The notes below the pieces were generated by a model. That model was not told the origin of the DNA, searched no databases, and saw nothing but the letters and a program-made list of their open reading frames with translations. This document shows positions 1 through 8,646 of a DNA stretch of 64,000 bases, piece by piece; position 1 is the stretch's first letter; each line of letters begins with the position of its first letter. The position numbers and the translations under genes were made by a program. The DNA lies in the NCBI GenBank assembly GCA_002964805.2, contig PUDQ02000015.1, positions 186,001-250,000 on the forward strand, read 5' to 3'. The DNA is from Trametes villosa (lineage: Eukaryota > Basidiomycota > Agaricomycetes > Polyporales > Polyporaceae).

Positions 1-574
1 GAGACGCTCCAACAGGAGCTTGACAACGCACTCGCTGGAGAAGCCGACGAAGTGGCGCCGTTTGAGCAGATCAAGGGACTCCCTTACCTCGACGCAGTGG
101 TGAGCGAGGCGATGCGTGTCCATTCGACATCCGGCATCGGCCTTCCGCGTGTCGTCCCCTCTGGTGGGCTCGAGGTCTGCGGCAAGTTCTTCCCCGAGGG
201 CGCCGTGCTGTCGGTACCGACCTACACCATCCACCGCGACAAGGCCGTCTGGGGCGAAGATGTAGAGGAGTTCAGACCCGAGCGCTGGTTCGAGCGGGAT
301 AAGGCTGCAATGCATAAGACATTTAACCCTTTCTCATTTGGCCCTAGGTCAGTCATTCTTCATTGAGAGCCGCGCTGTGCCGAATATACCCTTGACGAAT
401 TGTTCGTTGTGGAACAGGAGCTGCGTTGGCCGGAACCTCGCTCACCTGGAGCTCCTCACGGTGGTCGCCTCAGTATTCCGCCGGTACCACTTCGTGCTCG
501 AGAACCCCACTGTGCCGGTACGCGCCTCTTTCACCATAGTGTCAGACCGAGCTGATGCATTTGTATCGTTTTGA
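1..574 (+). CDS. Cytochrome P450, C-terminal part (5' end outside window)
   Basis: This is the last third of a haem-thiolate monooxygenase; the frame is open at base 1 and ends with TGA at 572-574. About 167 residues are visible. They include the K-helix ExxR motif (EAMR), the PERW motif (RPERWF) and the haem-binding Cys loop FSFGPRSCVG, which needs removal of a 70-bp intron at 348-417 (gtcagt...aacag) lying between the Arg and the Ser-Cys of the loop. P450s of this kind use NADPH-P450 reductase electrons at the ER membrane to hydroxylate small molecules. The N-terminal anchor and substrate-recognition regions are off the edge, so no clan or substrate can be assigned. The gene looks intact as far as it can be seen. 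Confidence 0.93.
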
Positions 575-980
575 AGCTGCGGACTAACGAGGGTTTCATC
601 CGCAAGCCTCTCACATGCGTCGTAGGCATGCAGCGCAGGAATGTGTGAGCGACGTCGACAGTGTGGTGTTCAGCTTCCGTTATTGTCGTAGCCGACCGGA
701 ATCCAACATCAACGTATTTCTATATTGCAGGTATTGTCACTATCAGACCGCTCTAAGTCGCGGCATAGAGAACTCATTAGGGCTGAATATCACCCCACGG
801 CAACTGTAACTGACTTGGTGAAGCGACCGTTGTTCTTTGCAGGCTCCTCCCGCGAGAACCACATGCGTTCCTCGTCTGTAGGGACCTCAACCCACGCACC
901 ATCAGTCTGTCAGCCTCTCGGAAGATCGAATGGAGCCAGGAGGACATAAACTCACCAGCTAATCCTGAAACACTACAACC
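575..980. other. Intergenic, convergent P450 / F-box-like 3' ends
   Basis: About 400 bases between two convergent reading frames. I see no further gene, repeat or RNA here. Short open frames lack family features. Confidence 0.5.
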
Positions 981-2016
981 CTACAGACAGGCAATATCCG
1001 CCACTGTCGACTCGAGCCACTCCTTGAAGAACAGTCCGCGGAGGTTACCACATTGTCCAGACGCGTATGAGCGCGGTACGAGCTCGACGCCCGTGATCGG
1101 TGTGTACTTGGACGCGCGCACCTCTCGCTCCAGCCACTCCTTCGCCGCCTCCATGCTCTCCTCAAAGTAGACGATCTCGATCGTCGGCGCTGTGGGCAGC
1201 TCCTCCATAAACTTGAGCTGGCATAGAGAGAGCTCTACGAGACGGGTGTGGTACTCGCGAAGGCGACGTACGCCCGAGCAAGCGCGCACGAGCTCGCGAC
1301 GATGGTCTATGCCCCAGGACAAGTCCGCGGAGACGAGCTCGCGGAGGCCCGGGGCACACGCCAAGCGCGCCCACGGCTTGGGGCCGGTAACATCGCTGAA
1401 CCAGAGGGACTGCACACTGGCGGGAATGATGTCAATCAGGTAGCATGCACCCTAGCGCATGTCGCGTGTGCCCATAAAGGCGAGGGAGCGCACGGAAGAG
1501 CATAGGTGCAGTATGTGTCGGATGTGTGGGAAGGAGTCGGACCAGGGGCAGCGGCGGCCGTGGTTGTCGACGCGCTCAGTGTCGTCGCCCTGTGGCCCGA
1601 TCCAGAGCTTGAGCACCGCGGAGGCAAGTCTTGGTTCGACGGGGAACGGGCTATCGATACTCTCCTGCAGGCTATGTTCGAAGCGTTCTACAGATGTGGG
1701 GGTGGGGAGGATCACTGTTTCGAAGAGCATAGGGGTGATCCAGGACCGCACAGCGCGGCAGACCAGACACAGCTTCGCGCTTTCGGACGAGTGGCCGCCT
1801 GAAGAAGCAATCTCGAAGACTGTGCATATATACCCAAGCGTCAGTTATAACACAGGCAGCAAGCAGCGGGAGGCGTTAGTTACCCTACAATTACCCAATC
1901 TACGTCAACATCACGATGCAAGTTAGGACAGAGAACCGGACACTCACAATTCGTATGATCTCCACTGGAAGTGTATGTTTCTCTATTGCCGCAGACGTTG
2001 GATGGGTAGGGTCCAT
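981..2016 (-). pseudogene. F-box-like protein, interrupted by an in-frame TAG
   Basis: The reading frame resembles the large Agaricomycete family of F-box-like proteins: a short N-terminal helix motif (LPVEIIRI, then FEIA), the stretch AKLCLVCRAVRSWITPMLF, then a leucine-rich region. Exon 1 probably starts at the ATG at 2016 and splices near 1945-1835 into the next exon. The frame from about 1833 to 981 is continuous except for one TAG at 1452-1454, after the residues MGTRDMR. On both sides the frame and the family-like sequence continue in the same phase. No GT/AG pair removes the stop without cutting conserved sequence. Either the gene is a young pseudogene or the base is a sequence error. 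Family members are thought to be substrate adaptors for SCF ubiquitin ligases, but most are uncharacterised. Confidence 0.6.
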
Positions 2017-2740
2017 GCTAGGTCCTTCGCCACCGACCGGTTGAGGTGGTACTTGCTGAGAGAAGTAGCTTTATAAGCGCCGCTGTGCCACACTTAGAGA
2101 CGAAGTTGACGATTAATACTACGCTCCCGCTCTTGTCAAGTCAGAGCCGCGCAGCTGGTTAGGATTGAGTAGACATATATATGGTCTGGCATGTATTCCT
2201 TTCTGATATTGGCAGATGTGAGTGCTGCCGGCACTCTGCTGCGCTTAGCAATAGCTTGAGGAACTCAATGACCAAACCCGGAGAGCTGTAACCTGGGCAG
2301 TTGCGTGAGCCTGCCCCACCTGATGGTGATGCAGCGGATTCTGCGCTAGAGCCCTGCTTTTCCAAACAACAACGGGGGAGACGTCCGGATGCATTCAAAC
2401 GGTTCTATACGTACACACTACGCGGAGGGGCGAAACAAGACAAGGAGTGGCGAGGGCAGATCCGAATACCAGAGAACGAGAACAAGAGGCGACGGGAGGT
2501 GGTGTTATTCAACACGCGAGGGTCCATTAATATAGTAACTAGAAGGAGAGTGAGGGGTCAACATAGAAAACCGGCGGTCGCCCGCACGCTGCACAACATG
2601 CGATCTAGGGCCGCTTCGTTGCACCCACCTAGCGCTCTCGCCGCCCATCGCATGGGCGCGATGAGCGCGGGGGCGGTACGTGAGCGACGATAGAGCGAGC
2701 ATCGCGTCAGATCCAGCGCACGCGGGCGGTGCAGCCGCGG
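2017..2740. other. Intergenic between F-box-like gene and UBC6
   Basis: About 720 bases holding the 5' flank of the F-box-like gene and the 3' flank of UBC6, both on the minus strand. Open frames here overlap each other on both strands and show no recognisable family. I see nothing else. Confidence 0.4.
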
Positions 2741-4063
2741 TCAGTTGCTGGACGACATGCGGGAGACGACAAGAGCGAGGGCGAGCACGACGCCCCACCG
2801 CCACTTCTCGTATATCACCTGGCGCAGCGACGCCGCCCAGCTCTGGCTAGCGCCGGTCGAACCGTCTAGGGAGGGGATGCTGCCGTTCGGCGTTCGCGCG
2901 ACAGCCTTGTCGGTCGACGCGGGCGCTGGGATAGGCGCTGGGGCGGGAGACGCTGGGGCTGGGCTTTGTGTTGGTGTAGCCGAGGCCGAGGCGTTGGGAG
3001 TGGGCGAGGACGGCACGCCGCGCTCCTTCTGCGCCATGTTGGGCACGTCGCGCAGTGTAGGTGTGCAGTACTGCGAGGTGGCCGGAAATCAGCATCATGT
3101 CCGGGTAAAGTCCGCATGAGAAATACGGGAGGGCGACTATCACGCGAATAACGATGCGGGGTCATCGCAGGTGAGACGACGCGCGATCTCGCGCTTGCTT
3201 TGCTCGCCGGGCGCACCAGCTTCGGAATGCGCTATCGAGATCGGGAGAAGGGGGCTTACCTCGGGGAACGCTTCTCGGAAACGCTTCTGTTGGAGGTTCC
3301 AGGAATGGCTGCGGGAGGCATACACGCGCTTCTCGGCGTCGGTCGTGGTGACAGATCCCGTCGTCATCTCGTCCGCGAGCATGAAGGAGAGAAGGCCCGT
3401 CAATCTGTGCGCGAGAACGAGGGTTGGGTGAGACTGCGGCGGGGGAGGTCGTGACTGGTAGGCACTCACATCGTTGCTACACTCCACGCCGGATTCCACT
3501 GTGGGGTGAAGAGGTGGGTGTGAGCGCGCCGATGACTAGGGAGTAGACCATCGAACTCACTGAGCCAGGATGGAAGTCGGACATGGAGAAACAGATCTTC
3601 TTGTCAGGCTGGAACCGACCGGAGGGAGTAAACATCTAGAGGCTCATGTTGGTCACGCGCGCACTGTTGTTTGGTGGCGAGGTAGCGTACCTTGATCCCG
3701 GGAGGCTTGAAAGGGTACTCCGAGGGGAAGAGCAAGACACCGTGGTACTCTCCACCGGCAAACGGAGAATCCGGAGGACCTCGCTGCGGCACTATGTGAG
3801 CGTTGCGGATAGCAGAGCTTCAGTCCCGACATACGATGATGTAATTCCCTAGTAGCAGTGTCTGTGAGTCCTCCCGAGCCACATAATAACTATTTGAACT
3901 TACAAGTCAAGATGTTCTTCTCGTCCGGAGCAGCCCAAACGAACGGAGGTGGTTCCTTCTGCATGGCGATGTACTCCTTGCTGAGCTGCGTGCCGATGAG
4001 CCGCTTATCCACCAGCTATGGTCCAGGAGTACGCACTCGTCTGTATGCCGCCTTGGAAGCCAT
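2741..4063 (-). CDS. UBC6: ER tail-anchored ubiquitin-conjugating enzyme E2 (Ubc6/UBE2J type)
   Basis: Eight exons read cleanly: 4063-4037, 3985-3904, 3848-3835, 3783-3691, 3635-3561, 3498-3470, 3404-3260 and 3070-2741, giving 264 residues. The N-terminus MASKAAYRR joins [17 protein letters not shown], followed by the E2 core [19 protein letters not shown]. The expected catalytic cysteine lies in [13 protein letters not shown] at residue 87, the position used in yeast Ubc6. A Ser/Pro/Ala-rich linker leads to a C-terminal membrane anchor ([11 protein letters not shown], about residues 245-258) with only a few residues after it, as in tail-anchored proteins. The family works with Doa10-type ligases in ER-associated degradation. 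Exon 3 is only 14 nt. The intron between exons 7 and 8 is long (189 bp), so a missed small exon is possible. Confidence 0.95.
3835..3848 (-). other. UBC6: 14-nt micro-exon of UBC6
   Basis: This exon supplies the end of a Trp codon plus Asn-Tyr-Ile-Ile, the expected E2 sequence between KNILT and RGPPDSPF. It is flanked by a ctag acceptor and a gtatgt donor, with 51- and 55-bp introns around the neighbouring exon. Without it the core E2 fold would be broken. Confidence 0.8.
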
Positions 4064-5050
4064 GTCGACGCTCGATCGGTGAGTCTGAGGAGGAAGAGAG
4101 AAAGAGAGGGGGAGGAGGCAGTGGTGGTGGAAGTGAAGCTGGAGGGCGGGAACTGTGGGGGCCGCTGCGCCATGTGGCTCACGTGGCCAATTTGAGCCTT
4201 ACTTGTACAGACGGCGGCAACACAACAAACACTCTCCCTCCCACATCCTCTTGTCCCCGCATCTGCGTTGTTCTATGTTCCCATTCTCATCTCTGTCAGC
4301 TGCAAGACGGTATTCGCTAAAGTTGCCGACCTGAGCTGTTCACGGTACCGGTCATCTGCATCTTGGGCGCCGTCAGCGGACAAGGCGATGAAGTCCGCAC
4401 ATTACAGCAAGGCTCCTCCTCAAGAGCTTCCATATTCTGGTCAGATGGATCCATATATCACTGAATGCTGTGCGGAACGAATCGCCTGTTCTCTCGATCT
4501 GAGTCCGTGCCTCAGGATTTGCGTCCGGGAACGCGACCACGACCACACCCTTCCTGGTGAATGCTTCGTGGTCCGGGATATATCTTGTTGCCGAGCGGGA
4601 GCTGCTCTACTCTCCGGGTGCGGTGCCTGGTTTCTGCTGTGTTCTGTTCCCGACAGCGATGCTTAACGCTCTCCGAATATCACAGTATGCCTCCGGTGTA
4701 TCGTGAAGATTCCGGCTACATAGCAGCGGGGGCGGCATCACTGCTAAGTATGCGCTCATAGATGGCCAAGACTCTTTGCAGCACTTCCTAGCATATTTAG
4801 CCTGCAATGCAAAGGATGGATGCTGTCGAGTTGCGAGTACTTACACTCAGGGGGAATATCTGCACGCATACGAGACGCGGCGCTCCACACAACGCACAAA
4901 CCGCCGTAGTGAACCTGAGACTGCCTAAGTGTCCCATAGCTAGGGTAAGTTAGTCATCTGTGGGTTAGATGACACCATGGCAGCCAGCGAAACTTTTGAG
5001 GGGCTGAACTCCTTACAGATCGCGGGACTTCAAGCATGTCGAACTTAGTG
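4064..5050. other. Gene-poor stretch left of the inverted-repeat element
   Basis: This holds the UBC6 promoter at its left end and, at 4290-4660, a weak minus-strand coding trace listed separately. I see no complete gene here. Confidence 0.4.
4290..4660 (-). other. Possible coding relic or unrecognised exon pair
   Basis: On the minus strand one frame reads PDHEAFTRKGVVVVAFPD and then NPEARTQIERTGDSFRTAF. A second nearby frame reads ADFIALSADGAQDADDRY. Both look protein-like in composition, but no start, family or consistent splicing could be found, and stops lie close on either side. It may be the remnant of a gene or chance. No function is proposed. Confidence 0.2.
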
Positions 5051-5055
5051 CTCAG

Positions 5056-5087
5056 CCCCAGTGAGAATCGACAAATGTCCAGGCATG
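5056..5087 (+). repeat. Left terminal inverted repeat of the putative transposon
   Basis: A 32-bp repeat starting CCCCAGTGAG and ending CCAGGCATG. It is the inverse of 6545-6576 with one A/G difference. It is preceded directly by CTCAG. Confidence 0.75.
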
Positions 5088-6544
5088 CGGGAGCATGTCC
5101 AGTGCGCTCGAATCATGCAACGATCGGTCTGACAGATCGCACGCTCGGACATGCTCGGACACGCTGTGTTAGACAAAAAATGATTCGATCCTGTGAGGGC
5201 ATGTAGCGGATAAACCGATAATATATTTCGATCATTGGGCATCCTGTACAGTGCGTTCCTATCGTGTCTAAGCGTTCCGTATAGTTGCATACCGTCCGCC
5301 GTCGACCCCGGCACTGGGCAGGCTGCAGCCGGATGCGACATGATGGAATCATGTCGCGTCCAGCTCATACCTCGCTCCGTGGCCTTGAGCCGCTTCTCCA
5401 CCGCTCCGTCGCCTCGCCTCGTCCTTGCACCTACCAGGGTTGTCTCACATGTGTGAGAGGGGGGTGTTTGCGGTGAGACGGAATGTGCATGTGAGTGACT
5501 ATAGCGTTGTCGCGGTGAGCGCCTTGGTAGATGGCGGGCCTACTGGGAGAGAAGGGGCTCAGCTTGCGCACATACGGCTCAGCGCGACAAGGAACGAACC
5601 TGTTGCGCTCGCTGACATTGCAACTTGAGGGGGGTCCTATGGGTGGCTTTGCGGAGATTCGGCCGACGAAGACGTGCATGGGGAGGGGTTGCGTGCTAGC
5701 CCACAGACCGGGCGTGTGGGGTTCAGGAAGTCAGTGTTTCGGTGGAAGTCGAGACAACTGAGAAACTCGTAAGTACCGTCAGCAAGACTGGACTAGCGGG
5801 CGCAAGGCAGGCGGAACCCCCCTAGTATCACAGAGACATACGTGTTCGGACTCGAAATCTTGGTGAGGATTTGCCCGTGTCAGCAAGATCCACAGACAGA
5901 CTGTTTACCGCCACGCACCTTGCAATACATACTGATTTCCACCCGCCGGATCTCAAATCTCTCCCTCGGGGGCCGCTAGTCATAAAACATTAGATTTGCA
6001 GGACTGGGAACTCACAGCGGATAACAATGCTATGACGACCTTGAATATGAAAGCCATCGGTCCTCAGCGAGACCCTGCAGTCGACAACCCTTAGCCAAGT
6101 GGAGCCCAGATTCCCAGTACAGCGGCTGACGAGAGCCAGGAATCGAGAGAGAGAGAGAAGAGACGGAATGAGCTGACGAGCATGGGGGAACTCGAGCGCA
6201 GGGAGGCAGTGATGAGAGTACGATGAAGGTAGTGTTGAGAAGGGCAGACGAGCAACTGGGGGAATACTTGTTTCGGCGCTTGTTTCTCACATTAGCGCCC
6301 AAGCTCAGTGGACCGAGCGGAATCCTCGCCGAACGGATAATCGGGGCGAGTGAGACGAGGCGGCCCTCTCTGACAGCAAGGGAGGGGCAGACAAAGAGGT
6401 TGACGGATTTCCAAGCTCCAGGCAGCCTTGAAGCGAAGTTCGAGCAGAGAAATCGTCGCTCGACCGCCTTAATGGGCGCCTATTTACAGGATCTGACAGG
6501 ATGTAGACGATACAGGATGATGCCCACGCCTGAACATGATCGGA

Positions 6545-6576
6545 CATGCCTGGACACTTGTCGATTCTCACTGGGG
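6545..6576 (-). repeat. Right terminal inverted repeat of the putative transposon
   Basis: A 32-bp repeat starting CATGCCTGG and ending CTCACTGGGG. It is the inverse partner of 5056-5087 and is followed directly by CTCAG. Confidence 0.75.
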
Positions 6577-6581
6577 CTCAG

Positions 6582-8646
6582 CGCTCAGCGCTCAGCTGCG
6601 CTCAGACTCACCACGTTCATTCAAATCCTGGCACTTTCATGGGTCGTGTCAGGAACCCCCCTGGTCATGGGCTACATGAAACCACCACACTCCAGCAGGA
6701 TTCAGGTTATGTACTACTAATAATGTAGCATGCTAGAGTGCTGGCCGTCAGGCGGTAAACCTGCCATTACCGGATTCCCTTCGAGGTTTGCGTGCCAAAC
6801 CTCCCGACGCACAGGATCCGTGCCACTCGTTAGTCGCCTTCCAAGTAACAAAGCAAAACATCCTGGGTAGCACTGGCACCAGTTGCGCTCACTTGAACAA
6901 ACCGCGAATGCTTTCTGGGACGATTCGACTAGTACGAGGCGTATCGTCGACCACGTGGCATATACACATATAGCAGTCCCTGCGATCGAGAGCCGGCATA
7001 AGCCGATGACAACATACGGTTACGAAACATTCCTTATTTGCCGCCGGTCGGACTTGGCAAAGCTTAGGTTGAGGCTTGCGGCCCCTGTATTTCTTCTACT
7101 TAGCGACCGTATCGTGCAGGTACTGCTCCGTACTGCTGTGCCTGTAAGGTATGAGGCCTCAGAAAGGGCTGACCATGTAGCCAACCAATACAGGAGTGAG
7201 TGAGTGAGTGAGTTTTATTTCAATCCGCAGCTACGTCCTCCGTAAACTCCTTTCGGCGCTACTATACTCTGTACAGTAAGTAACTCCCGACCGAGCCCAA
7301 TTCGTAGTTTAGGATTGCGAAACGCTACTATAATGTCAAGCCCGAAACAAATATCCCTGACCGTCATCGCCTCGCCGTACGCGGTCCTCGCTATGTCTCC
7401 CTCGTACTCCTCGGCTTTTATCCAGTGAAGGACAAGCAGGCGCCGCATACCCATCCGGGCCGGCATTACCTGGACGCTAACCTGGGCAAAAAATATACAA
7501 AAACCCAGGAGTCCGACCACGCTCCCGCACGGTCGAACATAACTCGTCCAGGCCCAGGAGACTTATGAGAAATAGCAACTCGCATCGGGGCGTGAGGTAG
7601 GCTACCAGGGCCGGGCCCTGCCGTAAACCCGTGAGGGAGAAACCGGCAGAGAGAGATGTACAGAGCAGTCCTCCACCCTGTACCATCCCGGACGAGCTGG
7701 CTCCAGAATAAAGTTTCCAGGCAATCCATCGCATGGCGAACCGCGTGCATTGTGGAGGAAAAGGTGTCTAATACTAATAGTCGTGACAGGGGCCCCCGAA
7801 CTGCGACCGCCACGCGCTTATGCGCACACCTGGTTACGCGCGAGATGCGCGACGCGACGCGACCCGCGCCGTGCAAGCTACGTGTGTGTGTGCGAGAGCG
7901 AGGGTATGAAGGTCCAGGGGGATGTCCGATGAGACAAGGCATTGCGCCTGCGCCCGGCGCAAGTGCGCGAGTTCACGTGCGCGTCTATCCGCGGACCACA
8001 CAGCTGGACCCGGGGGGGGGGTGCACGAGTACGCGGGTGGTAGCTCTAGCAGTCGTAGGCGTGGTTTGCATTCTCGCCTGCCGATCTACAGCGTATCGCG
8101 TGGGAGTAGGGGAGGAGGGGGGCGGGACAGTATCGCCAACGTTCGTTGTACTATGTACAGAGCGTGTACGGCTGTGCGAGTGTCATCCGAATCTCCTCGG
8201 TGCCATCCAACCTCTAGATCGTCAACCAGCCACTCTCTGGGCCTGTCGAAGCTTTCAAACGAAAGCTACGGCATCCATGGAGTAGTGGGCTAGTGAGTCT
8301 GAGTCCTGGAGCGACCAGCAGAGCTAATGACGGCCCGAGCGTGAAGGCTACGAGACGCCATCAGGAACTAGTGCTACATAAACAGAATTCTTGCGGGCTC
8401 CGCTCAGCGGAAAGTCAATATTCGGCCCACGGATTAGGCTGCGGAGAGCGGAGTACAAATTTGCCGACGGCCGGACGCCGGCCCAGCGCCGGCAGGGCCG
8501 AGAGTGCTGCTCAGCGTGTTGGGCCGCAAGTACGCTGTCCCCATCCTTGTCTTCGCCGCTCACCTCCCTCTCCACGCCGTTCGCCACGACGTCGGGTATG
8601 TGCTTTGCGCGCACCCCTTACCGACACAGCTGATCTCGGGCACAGC
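6582..8646. other. Gene-poor stretch between the element and the ZDS1-like gene
   Basis: Two kilobases with several overlapping open frames on both strands, the longest about 209 codons at 7656-8285 on the plus strand. None shows a recognisable domain, conserved splice pattern or plausible start. A GAGT microsatellite lies at 7194-7213 and a run of ten G at about 8010. The last few hundred bases should contain the promoter and 5' UTR of the ZDS1-like gene. Confidence 0.4.
7194..7213 (+). repeat. (GAGT)5 microsatellite
   Basis: Five perfect GAGT units followed by TTTTATTTC. Such a simple repeat next to a T-rich stretch can mark the end of a retroelement copy, but no element body was recognised on either side. 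Confidence 0.85.

Larger units (their letters stand above)
5056..6576. mobile_element. Putative non-autonomous TIR DNA transposon, 1.5 kb
   Basis: The segment begins CCCCAGTGAGAATCGAC and ends with its reverse complement. The two 32-bp termini (5056-5087 and 6545-6576) match at 31 of 32 positions. The 5-bp direct repeat CTCAG lies immediately outside both ends (5051-5055 and 6577-6581), as expected for a target-site duplication. The right side continues with further GCTCAGC repeats, so the duplication could partly be chance. No transposase-like frame of useful length is visible inside, so the element would depend on enzyme made elsewhere. The superfamily is uncertain: the CAGTG near the ends recalls hAT-type termini, but those normally make 8-bp duplications. 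Confidence 0.6.

Noticed and set aside
6223..6720. 165-codon frame as a transposase of the inverted-repeat element
   Set aside because: It runs through the right terminal repeat and out of the element, and shows no catalytic DDE or BED-finger pattern.
7656..8285. 209-codon plus-strand frame
   Set aside because: No recognisable motif, Arg/Thr-rich, overlaps other frames and a poly-G run. Not enough to call a gene.
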